The translations under genes were made by a program, and so were the position numbers. A stretch of DNA of 33,128 nt from assembly GCA_013821665.1 (NCBI GenBank), contig JACDGI010000010.1, positions 1-33,128 on the forward strand, given 5' to 3'. The notes under the pieces were generated by a model. It had not been told where the DNA came from, searched no databases, and was given only the letters and a program-made list of their open reading frames with translations. Every line of letters starts with the position of its first letter. Position 1 is the stretch's first letter. The stretch is from Anaerolineae bacterium. GTDB lineage: Bacteria; Chloroflexota; Anaerolineae; Aggregatilineales; Phototrophicaceae. Shown here piece by piece: positions 23,485-29,970 of the stretch.

Positions 23485-24552
23485 ATGCCGATTACCTTGG
23501 TTCGCGTTCCGGTTGATGAACTTGAAAAATTTAGCGTTAATGTGTTCCAAGCGTTGGGGGTCTCGGAGGATGAGGCGCGGCGCTGTACACGCGGTTTAAT
23601 CGAGAGCGAACTACACTGCTTGCCGGGGCAAGGACAGGGTGTACGACGATTACCTGTTTACCGCGAGCGTATTACGAATGGGTGGATTATACCCGGTGCG
23701 CCATATGAGATTGTGAAGGAAAGTCCGGCGTTGGCGCTTGTTGATGGTCACAACGGACTGGGTTCGGTGGTGGCGCAGAAGTCAATGGAACTGGCAGTAC
23801 AGAAAGCCAAAATTAGCGGGATAGGGACGGTGATCGTCCGAAACAGCACGCACTTTGGTTCAGCCGCAGTGCCGGGGCGACTGGCGCTTGAACAAGATTG
23901 CATCGGAATTGTGATGACGAACGCAGGGCCGGAAATGGCTCCGTGGGGAGCAGCGAGCGGTGTTGTTGGCACCAATCCGTGGGGGATTCTTGCGCCAACA
24001 GGTGGCGATTTCCCAGTGGTGCTGGACATCGCACTGACGACTGCTGGAAAAGGGATGATGCGCTGGTACGAACGCGAGGGCAAAAAGATGCCGCTCGATT
24101 GGGCGCTGACACCTGACGGTTACGAGACCGATGATCCCAGTGCAGCGATGCAAGGTTTCTTGTTGGGCATTGGGCAGCACAAAGGTTACGGATTGTCGAT
24201 GATGACCGACGTAATTACCGGTGTTCTGGGTGGTGGTGGTTATGGTTTAGCACCCTACTCCAATCCCGCCAAGCAAGATGTTTCGCACCTATTCATAGCG
24301 CTGGATATTGAGTGGTTTATGCCCATGAGCGAGTTCAAGGCGCGGATTGACGACTTTATCAAACAGATTAAATCGGCCAAGAAACGACCGGGATTCGATG
24401 AAATTCTCGTACCGGGTGAGTTGGATTACCGGCGCGAACTGGAGTATCGCAAAGATGGAGCCAAGTTGGATGCGGTGGTTTTTGATGAACTGGCTGTGCT
24501 GGCGAAAGATTTAAACATCGACTTCCCGTTTGAGCGGGAGGTAGTGGCCTGA
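23485..24552 (+). CDS. Ldh-family (type-2 malate/lactate) oxidoreductase
   Basis: A 355-residue NAD(P)-dependent dehydrogenase of the malate/L-sulfolactate/ureidoglycolate (AllD) type. The catalytic His is His123 in VRNSTHFG; later landmarks are TNAGPEMAPWG, GTNPWGI, PVVLDIALTTAGKGMM and GQHKGYGLSMMTDVITGVLG. The usual DSHG of the N-terminus is changed (GQGQGVRRLP), so a helper histidine is missing. The family oxidises 2-hydroxy acids such as malate, sulfolactate or ureidoglycolate. Its stop overlaps the next start by one base (TGATG). With the allantoinase-like gene further down a ureide route is possible, but allantoate and ureidoglycolate-specific genes are not recognised. Confidence 0.88.
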   Translation: MPITLVRVPVDELEKFSVNVFQALGVSEDEARRCTRGLIESELHCLPGQGQGVRRLPVYRERITNGWIIPGAPYEIVKESPALALVDGHNGLGSVVAQKSMELAVQKAKISGIGTVIVRNSTHFGSAAVPGRLALEQDCIGIVMTNAGPEMAPWGAASGVVGTNPWGILAPTGGDFPVVLDIALTTAGKGMMRWYEREGKKMPLDWALTPDGYETDDPSAAMQGFLLGIGQHKGYGLSMMTDVITGVLGGGGYGLAPYSNPAKQDVSHLFIALDIEWFMPMSEFKARIDDFIKQIKSAKKRPGFDEILVPGELDYRRELEYRKDGAKLDAVVFDELAVLAKDLNIDFPFEREVVA

Positions 24553-25274
24553 TGTCCATTTCCCAAACTTTGACACGGCCTTTAGCGGCGCGAATTGCTG
24601 CGCTGCCGGAAGTGGTCGAACACACGCATAATCCGCCTATTCCTGAAGGCGTGATTGAGGCGGCTATCCAAGCACTGAAAGACGGCAAGACACATTATAC
24701 CGACCGTCCCGGCATTCTTGGCCTGCGCAAGTGGGTGACGGACATGCTTCAGAAGCAATATGCCGTGACGCTGAAACCGGATGCCGTCACCATTACTTGC
24801 GGGGCGACGGAAGCACGGTTCGTCGTTATCAAACGGCTGGTGAAGGCTGAAGGTACGATTTTATGCGTCGGTGACAGCCAAGCAATTGAAGGCGCAGCAC
24901 AATTGGTGGGCGCGAAAATCGTCTCTGAGATGACTGATGTTTCGGCTATCAAGCTGGTTTATGCTACGCCTGAAGATCCTGTTGAAACGCTGCGACCGAT
25001 TTTGGAGCAAGCCAAAGTACATGGCTGGTGGGTGATGTGGGATGTTAATCAGCAGCCCTCTCTCTCAAACAGTACATTCCATCCAGCACAGGATGAGGCA
25101 CTGGCGGCGAAGGTGATTAGCATCGGCAGCTTCTCGGACGTGATGCCGGGGTGGCGCGTGGGTTGGATGGCGGGTTCGGAGATGGCCGATAAGCTGCGTG
25201 CGTATAAGCAGAGCATGACGATTTGCAGCACCAGCATCTCGCAGTGGGCGGGGATGGGGTTGGTGGAAGAATGA
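24552..25274 (+). CDS. Truncated aminotransferase-like protein lacking the PLP lysine
   Basis: Only 240 residues, against about 395 in the intact homologue two genes on. It keeps the class I fold order: HYTDRPGILGLRKWV, ITCGATEARFVVIKRL, VMWDVNQQ and IGSFSDVMPGWRVGW. The Schiff-base lysine of SFSK is Asp196 (SFSD), and the NPTG asparagine region reads TPEDPVE. The reading ends at SISQWAGMGLVEE, exactly where the partner has ATISQWAGIAAL, so the C-terminal domain is missing; a family A repeat begins six bases later. It cannot be an ordinary transaminase. It could be a decaying paralogue or a catalytically inactive partner subunit. The 1-base overlap with the Ldh gene shows it is still embedded in the operon. 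Confidence 0.8.
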   Translation: MSISQTLTRPLAARIAALPEVVEHTHNPPIPEGVIEAAIQALKDGKTHYTDRPGILGLRKWVTDMLQKQYAVTLKPDAVTITCGATEARFVVIKRLVKAEGTILCVGDSQAIEGAAQLVGAKIVSEMTDVSAIKLVYATPEDPVETLRPILEQAKVHGWWVMWDVNQQPSLSNSTFHPAQDEALAAKVISIGSFSDVMPGWRVGWMAGSEMADKLRAYKQSMTICSTSISQWAGMGLVEE

Positions 25275-25279
25275 GAAGA

Positions 25280-25362
25280 TTTAATCGCAGAGACGCAGAG
25301 AAGAACAGCACAGGCGAATTGAACCGCCAAGTCGCCAAGAGCGCCAAGATTAAGGCAGGAGG
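25280..25362 (+). repeat. Family A start-proximal repeat, copy A3 (two tandem units)
   Basis: Unit one is TTAATCGCAGAGACGCAGAG; unit two is TTGAACCGCCAAGTCGCCAA followed by GAGCGCCAAGATTAAGGCAGGAGG. The terminal AGGAGG (25357-25362) is the ribosome site of the aminotransferase gene, 9 bases from its ATG. The repeat occupies nearly the whole gap. Confidence 0.85.
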
Positions 25363-25371
25363 TTGGGGAAA

Positions 25372-26559
25372 ATGAATAACCTCAACCCGAATATTCCAGA
25401 GGCAGTACGGGCGGTGGCGTCGGATGGAACGCAGCTTCGGTATGCGTTGATGGAGCTTTCTGCGCAGTACAAGGACGCGATTGCGCTGGGTCGTGGCGAT
25501 CCTGATTTGGCGACACCCGAACACATTTTGGCGGCTGTCGAAGAGTCGATTATCCAGCAAAAAACAGGGCTGACACCGGTAGCAGGGATGCCTGAAATAC
25601 GAGAGGCGATTGCCAAGAAGTTCCAGCGCGAGAACGGGCTGTCGGTTTCGGCTGAGAACGTGATGGTGACGACGGGCGGGCAAGAAGCGCTTTACCTGTT
25701 GATGCAAACCCTGCTTGACCCCGGTGATGAGGTGCTGGTACCTGATCCGCGTTACACGTCTTACGACGAGGCGATTGAGAGCGCGGGCGGAAAAATGGTG
25801 ATGGTTCCAACTGACCAAGTTGATGCTTTCAACCTGCGACCGGAAGCGGTGGAGGCGGCGATTACGCCCAAAACCAAGGCGCTGTTGATCATCACACCGA
25901 GCAATCCGACCGGCGGAATTGTGACCGAGGAACGGCTGCGAGAAATCGCGGCGATTGCTATTAAGCACAATCTGATCGTGATTTCGGACGAGATTTACGA
26001 GAAGTTTGTCTACGATGACTGGAAGCACTTTAGCATCGGGTCGCTGCCGGGGATGGAAGACCGCACGATCACACTGAATGGGTTTTCCAAGACGTACGCA
26101 ATGACTGGATTTCGAATCGGATTTGTGGCCGCGCCCAAGAACTTCATCGACGCGATGACCAAGGTGAAGGCCATTACGAGTGGGCCGGTGGCGACGATTT
26201 CCCAATGGGCTGGGATAGCGGCTTTGACGGGATCGCAAGCACCGATTGAAGAGTTTCGACAGATTTACAGCGAGCGACGGCGTTTTATGATGGACGGCCT
26301 GAGCGCGATGGGTTTGACTTACAGCGATCCACGCGGGGCCTTCTTCCTGTGGACGGATTGTTCGTCGATTGGTGTGCATTCGACCGAGCTTTCTTACTTA
26401 CTGCTGAAAGAAGCGCAGGTGTTGATTTTCCCCGGTACAGGCTTCGGTGAGAATTGGGGCGGATACCTGCGAATCAGCCTTTTGCAGACGACTGATTTGC
26501 TGCGAGAAGCGCTTGACCGGATGAAGCCGGTGGTGGAAAAGTATCGGGCACTTCGCTAG
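25372..26559 (+). CDS. Class I/II pyridoxal-phosphate aminotransferase
   Basis: A complete 395-residue fold type I transaminase of the aspartate aminotransferase class. PLP-binding features are intact: TTGGQEALYLL, Asn178 in TPSNPTGG, Asp206 and Tyr209 in ISDEIYEKF, the Schiff-base Lys240 in LNGFSKTYAMTGFRIGF, and the substrate-carboxylate Arg in GYLRISL. The ORF track starts at TTG 25363; I use ATG 25372, 9 bases after AGGAGG. It should transfer an amino group between an amino acid and a 2-oxo acid, but donor and acceptor cannot be read. It is a homologue of the degenerate gene upstream. The stop is TAG and a family D repeat follows. Confidence 0.92.
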   Translation: MNNLNPNIPEAVRAVASDGTQLRYALMELSAQYKDAIALGRGDPDLATPEHILAAVEESIIQQKTGLTPVAGMPEIREAIAKKFQRENGLSVSAENVMVTTGGQEALYLLMQTLLDPGDEVLVPDPRYTSYDEAIESAGGKMVMVPTDQVDAFNLRPEAVEAAITPKTKALLIITPSNPTGGIVTEERLREIAAIAIKHNLIVISDEIYEKFVYDDWKHFSIGSLPGMEDRTITLNGFSKTYAMTGFRIGFVAAPKNFIDAMTKVKAITSGPVATISQWAGIAALTGSQAPIEEFRQIYSERRRFMMDGLSAMGLTYSDPRGAFFLWTDCSSIGVHSTELSYLLLKEAQVLIFPGTGFGENWGGYLRISLLQTTDLLREALDRMKPVVEKYRALR

Positions 26560-26562
26560 CTA

Positions 26563-26615
26563 GAAGTTAAAAGAGACAAGTTACAAGTTGAAATACAGTC
26601 ATCAGCTATCAGTCT
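26563..26615 (+). repeat. Family D post-stop repeat, copy D3
   Basis: Directly after the aminotransferase stop: AGTTAAAAGAGACAAGTTAC, then AAGTTGAAA and CAGTCATCAGCTATCAGTC-type words. D1 also begins AGTTAAAAG right after its stop. Confidence 0.6.
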
Positions 26616-26900
26616 CCAGCTTTAAGCGATCATGCAAGTGAGGGTGGCAGAAATGACACAAATTGCACAATTTGCACATTTATCCGCCGAAATGGCAGGC
26701 GGATGTGAGAGAGCAATCCGCTGAATTGACATTTTTGAACGGCGGCTGGCTCGCCTAAATCCGCCAGTGCAGCGAATGGCTCCCGTGTGTCCGCCGCTGC
26801 ACATTTGGGGTGACGGTTCGGAGGATGGTAGGGAGTGATCTGCCGAGATGAGAGTCACAAGTTGCAAGAAGCAAGTTACAAGACAAGAAAAGCAAATGCA
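26616..26900. other. Gene-free stretch with small palindromes
   Basis: No supported gene; the minus-strand ORFs here are shadows of repeat sequence. Visible structure: CAAATTG-CA-CAATTTG at 26659-26674, the hairpin ATCCGCC-gaaatggca-GGCGGAT at 26682-26704, and a family D-like patch. The palindromes could be operators or remnants of a small element; I see no promoter strong enough to name. Confidence 0.5.
26853..26886 (+). repeat. Family D-like patch, copy D4
   Basis: GTCACAAGTTGCAAGAAGCA followed by AGTTACAAGACAAG. It repeats the ACAAGTTACAAG word of D3 but does not touch a stop codon, lying before a family A repeat. Confidence 0.45.
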
Positions 26901-26998
26901 ATTTAACCACAGAGACACAAAGAACACCCAGATCAATGCGGAGAGTGTTAACCGCAGAGTCACAGAGAACGCGGAGATTAAGACAGAGAAAAGTAGAG
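26901..26998 (+). repeat. Family A start-proximal repeat, copy A4 (two tandem units)
   Basis: TTTAACCACAGAGACACAAA opens unit one; GTTAACCGCAGAGTCACAGA opens unit two, which runs to GATTAAGACAGAGAAAAG. The M20 start codon is about 90 bases further on, the largest distance of all copies. Confidence 0.8.
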
Positions 26999-27090
26999 AT
27001 CGCATCATTCATAGAGAAATTATAGCACAGAAGTTCTTATTTGATGGTTCGAGTTTACAAACCTTTTAGGCACAGAAAAGACATACGCTG

Positions 27091-28380
27091 ATGATTGATG
27101 CGGTGGTGTTGTTGCAGGAATTGGTGAAAATTCCATCACCGAATTTGCCGGGGGATACACGAGCGATTGCGGCTTATATTGCCGAGGTGATGCGCGAGGC
27201 GGGGTGCATGGTGAAGATGCTTGCACCGGAGCAAAAACCAGAGGCGCAAAGTGTGGTGGCGACATTTGGTCAAGGTGCGCCGGTGATTATGCTGCACGCA
27301 CATATTGATACGGTGCCGATTGCGGTGAATGAGGCACAGCGCTGGAGTGTCGATCCGTATGCAGCGGTGATTCAAGAAGGGAAACTTTACGGCAAAGGCA
27401 GTGTGGATGATAAAGCGCCGTTGGCCGCGATGATGGCGGTGATTTTGGAGAAAGCGCATCCTCTCCCCCTAACCCCCTCTCCGCTGCGCAGCGAGAGGGA
27501 ACCAGAAAATGCAAAACCTCTTTCTCAACACGGAAACGAGGGGGAACAAATAGAGGGGACGTTAGTGCTGGTGGCGGCGGCGGAAGAGGAAACAGGTGGA
27601 GTGTTAGGTACCAAATGGCTGGCAGAAAATGGGCATCTGCCAATGTGTGATTTTATTGTGGTGGGCGAGCAAACGCATAACCATGTAGCGACAGCGCATA
27701 AGGGTGTGATGCGTGCGACGGTTCGCGCTACTGGACGGTCGGTTCATGCGACCAACCCTGACCGGGGTGTGAATGCGATCACAGCGATGGCGAAGGCAGT
27801 TCTGGCGCTGGATGCTTACCACAAGGAACTGGCAACGCGACCGCATCCGATTGTGGGCGTTCCGACTTGCAATGTGGGCGTGATTCAAGGTGGGAGTACA
27901 GCGAACGCGGTGCCGGATAGCTGCGTGGTTTATCTCGACCGTCGAATGGTTCCCGGTGAAAATCCAGCGGTGGTGCAGGATGAAATGCGAGCGGTAATCG
28001 ATGGAGTCGATGCAGGTGAGGCAACGCTCAGCATTGGCGAGTTCCAAACCTCAAACTGGTTTGAATCGACGGCAGTATCAGCGTTGGCGCAGACATTTTT
28101 GGGATGTGTGGAGGGGGAGTTCAGAAAAACCCTCGCCCCCCAGCCCCCTCTCCCTCATGGCGAGGGGGAGTCAGAAAATCCTTATTATCCGGGGCCGATT
28201 GGGTATTTGCCGGGAAGTGATGCCAAACATCTGACAGGCGTGACGCGCGGTGAGATGATCATCTTCGGGCCGGGGAGCTATGAGGTGGCTCACGCGTTTG
28301 ACGAATATGTGGATGTGAAAGAGTTTGCAAGTACAGTGAATATCCTACGGGCATTTGTGGAACATACAATACGGGATTAA
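27091..28380 (+). CDS. M20-family metallohydrolase (ArgE/DapE type) with two repeat insertions
   Basis: A 429-residue zinc hydrolase that would cleave an N-acyl, N-carbamoyl or dipeptide-type amide. Metal and catalytic residues are in place: His71 and Asp73 (HAHIDTVP), Asp106 (GSVDDK), Glu165 and Glu166 (AAEEETGG), Glu193 (VVGEQ) and His401 (AHAFDEY). Two low-complexity segments break the fold between conserved blocks: about 123-155 (PLPLTPSPLRSERE and following) and about 343-363 (TLAPQPPLPHGEGESEN). Both are encoded by family C palindromes, in frame. Without them the protein would have about 375 residues, the usual size. The ATG has no strong ribosome site. Its TAA stop lies inside the next family A repeat. 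Neighbours suggest a step in degrading an amide- or ureide-linked compound. Confidence 0.88.
   Translation: MIDAVVLLQELVKIPSPNLPGDTRAIAAYIAEVMREAGCMVKMLAPEQKPEAQSVVATFGQGAPVIMLHAHIDTVPIAVNEAQRWSVDPYAAVIQEGKLYGKGSVDDKAPLAAMMAVILEKAHPLPLTPSPLRSEREPENAKPLSQHGNEGEQIEGTLVLVAAAEEETGGVLGTKWLAENGHLPMCDFIVVGEQTHNHVATAHKGVMRATVRATGRSVHATNPDRGVNAITAMAKAVLALDAYHKELATRPHPIVGVPTCNVGVIQGGSTANAVPDSCVVYLDRRMVPGENPAVVQDEMRAVIDGVDAGEATLSIGEFQTSNWFESTAVSALAQTFLGCVEGEFRKTLAPQPPLPHGEGESENPYYPGPIGYLPGSDAKHLTGVTRGEMIIFGPGSYEVAHAFDEYVDVKEFASTVNILRAFVEHTIRD
27458..27558 (+). repeat. Family C palindromic repeat inserted in frame, copy C1
   Basis: CTCTCCCCCTAACCCCCTCT then CCGCTGCGCAGCGAGAGGG: a near-perfect hairpin at 27475-27499 within about 100 bases of insert. 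A further GAGGGGGAAC-ended arm follows. Translated as PLPLTPSPLRSERE, in a loop between conserved M20 blocks. Confidence 0.75.
28117..28176 (+). repeat. Family C palindromic repeat inserted in frame, copy C2
   Basis: CCCTCGCCCCCCAGCCCCCT then CTCCCTCATGGCGAGGGGGA. It is bracketed by two copies of GAGGGGGAGTyCAGAAAA, which look like a duplicated junction. Translated as TLAPQPPLPHGEGESEN. C1 has the related GAGGGAACCAGAAAA. Confidence 0.8.
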
Positions 28381-28456
28381 TCGCCAAGACGCAGAGAGAT
28401 ACACGAGTTTAACCGCAGAGGCGCAGAGAACGCCGAGAGTAAACAGAGCAGAGAAA
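28376..28456 (+). repeat. Family A start-proximal repeat, copy A5 (two tandem units)
   Basis: TTAATCGCCAAGACGCAGAG opens at the stop codon of the M20 gene, whose TAA is part of the repeat; unit two is TTTAACCGCAGAGGCGCAGA through GAGTAAACAGAGCAGAG. The next start (GTG 28482) follows 26 bases later. Confidence 0.85.
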
Positions 28457-28481
28457 TCAATATAACCATTGGAAAACTAAC

Positions 28482-29882
28482 GTGGAATTTGAAACCCTGA
28501 TTATCAACGGCGACGTGGTGACCGAAACAAGAATCGAACAACTCGACATCGGTATTCGTGGAGGGCAGATTGCAGCCCTGCTGGCTCGTGGAACAGCGGT
28601 GACAGCCAACGAAGTGATCGATGCAGAGGGGGAGCTGGTCATTCCGGGCGCGATTGACATCCACTTCCACTGCCGTGCGCCAGCGTATCCACAGCGCGGG
28701 GATTTCGCGACGGAAACCCGCGCGGCTGCGGCTGGCGGCGTGACAACCATTTTCGAGATGCCAATTTCCAAACCGTGCTGCGCGACCGGTGATATTTTCC
28801 GAGCACGAAAGGCACTGGGCGAGGCGGATTCGTATGTGAACTTCGCGTTGTATGGCGCACCGGGTTTGCTGGATCGCAAAGAAATCGCGGATATGGCGAA
28901 CGAAGGCGCAATTGGTTTCAAGATCTTTATGACCGGCGCACCGGCAGGACGCAACGATGAATTCGAGGGCTTGTGTTTGCCGCAGGTGCCGGAACTTTAT
29001 CAAGCGATGAAGCTGGTGGCGGAGACCGGATTGGTATGCGTGGTTCATGCCGAGAATGACCAACTTTTGGAGTGGCATACGGCGCAAATGATGGCCGCTA
29101 AACGTAATGATGTGGCGGCACACGGCGAATCCCGTCCACCGCATGTAGAGGCGCTGGCGGTGGCGACATTGTTAACGCTGAACCAAACGGCAGGGATGCA
29201 ACTGCATATCGCGCACATGACATCCAAAGAGACGTTGGATGTATTCCGGCAGTTCAAGCAAGCTGGCGCAAAAGCCACAGCGGAGACCTGCCCCCAATAT
29301 TTATTTTTCACCGAGGCAGATATGGAGCGCGTAGGGCCGTATGCCAAGATTAATCCACCGCTGCGGAAGCAAGAAGATGTCGAGGCGTTGTGGGGTGGCA
29401 TTGAAGATGGCATGTTAATGGTGGTGACGACTGATCACTCGCCGTTTACAGTCGAGGAAAAGGAACGGGCGAGGACGGACATCTGGCGAACGCCGCCGGG
29501 TGCACCGGGTGTCGAGGAATTGGTACTGGGAATGATGGATGCAGCGCTTAAAGGACGGCTGACGATTCCACAAGCAGTGGCATTGGTTAGTACCAACGGC
29601 GCGAAACGCTTCGGGATTTATCCGCAAAAAGGTGCGATTGCAGTAGGGACAGACGCGGATATTGTGATTTATGATCCGCAGCAGACGACGACGATTCAGC
29701 CGGACATGCTGTTCAGTAAGGCGAAGGATTGTGACAAGCTGTACGCGGGAATGACCTTCCAAGGCAAGGTCATGCGGACGATTGTGAACGGGACAACCGT
29801 GTTCGTGGATGGCGAAGTGGTGGGCAAACGTGGCGGGGGAAAATTCGTCCGACCCAATGCGAACCTCGTGCAGGAACTTTAA
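28482..29882 (+). CDS. Allantoinase/hydantoinase-type amidohydrolase
   Basis: A 466-residue binuclear zinc cyclic amidohydrolase. Ligands are all visible: His61 and His63 in GAIDIHFHCRAP, the carboxylated Lys147 in IGFKIFM, His189 in VVHAEN, His245 in LHIAHMTS (or His242), and Asp318 in TTDHSPF. The ending TTDHSPFTVEEKE is closer to allantoinases than to classical D-hydantoinases, where GSDHC is typical. It would open a cyclic ureide or imide ring such as allantoin, hydantoin or dihydroorotate; which one is unknown. The start is GTG preceded by GGAAAAC. A family A repeat precedes it and another precedes the next gene. The length is normal. Confidence 0.88.
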   Translation: MEFETLIINGDVVTETRIEQLDIGIRGGQIAALLARGTAVTANEVIDAEGELVIPGAIDIHFHCRAPAYPQRGDFATETRAAAAGGVTTIFEMPISKPCCATGDIFRARKALGEADSYVNFALYGAPGLLDRKEIADMANEGAIGFKIFMTGAPAGRNDEFEGLCLPQVPELYQAMKLVAETGLVCVVHAENDQLLEWHTAQMMAAKRNDVAAHGESRPPHVEALAVATLLTLNQTAGMQLHIAHMTSKETLDVFRQFKQAGAKATAETCPQYLFFTEADMERVGPYAKINPPLRKQEDVEALWGGIEDGMLMVVTTDHSPFTVEEKERARTDIWRTPPGAPGVEELVLGMMDAALKGRLTIPQAVALVSTNGAKRFGIYPQKGAIAVGTDADIVIYDPQQTTTIQPDMLFSKAKDCDKLYAGMTFQGKVMRTIVNGTTVFVDGEVVGKRGGGKFVRPNANLVQEL

Positions 29883-29893
29883 GGCAAATACGG

Positions 29894-29967
29894 ATTAACC
29901 ACAGAGACACAGAGTAAAGCAGAGAAGAATTAACCTCAGAGATGCAGAGAGTTAAGAGAAAAGCAAA
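29894..29967 (+). repeat. Family A start-proximal repeat, copy A6 (two tandem units)
   Basis: TTAACCACAGAGACACAGAG, then a TTAACCTCAGAGATGCAGAG unit running to within a few bases of the M14 start codon. Confidence 0.85.
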
Positions 29968-29970
29968 GCG

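Noticed and set aside
25117-26379. 420-residue minus-strand ORF antisense to the aminotransferases
   Set aside because: It lies opposite two clear coding sequences, has Arg/His-rich composition typical of a shadow frame, and no start signals.
26622-27008. 128- and 85-residue minus-strand ORFs over the repeat-rich gap
   Set aside because: Their hydrophobic look comes from reverse translation of the family A repeat (LCGSLCSL-type strings), not from a membrane protein.
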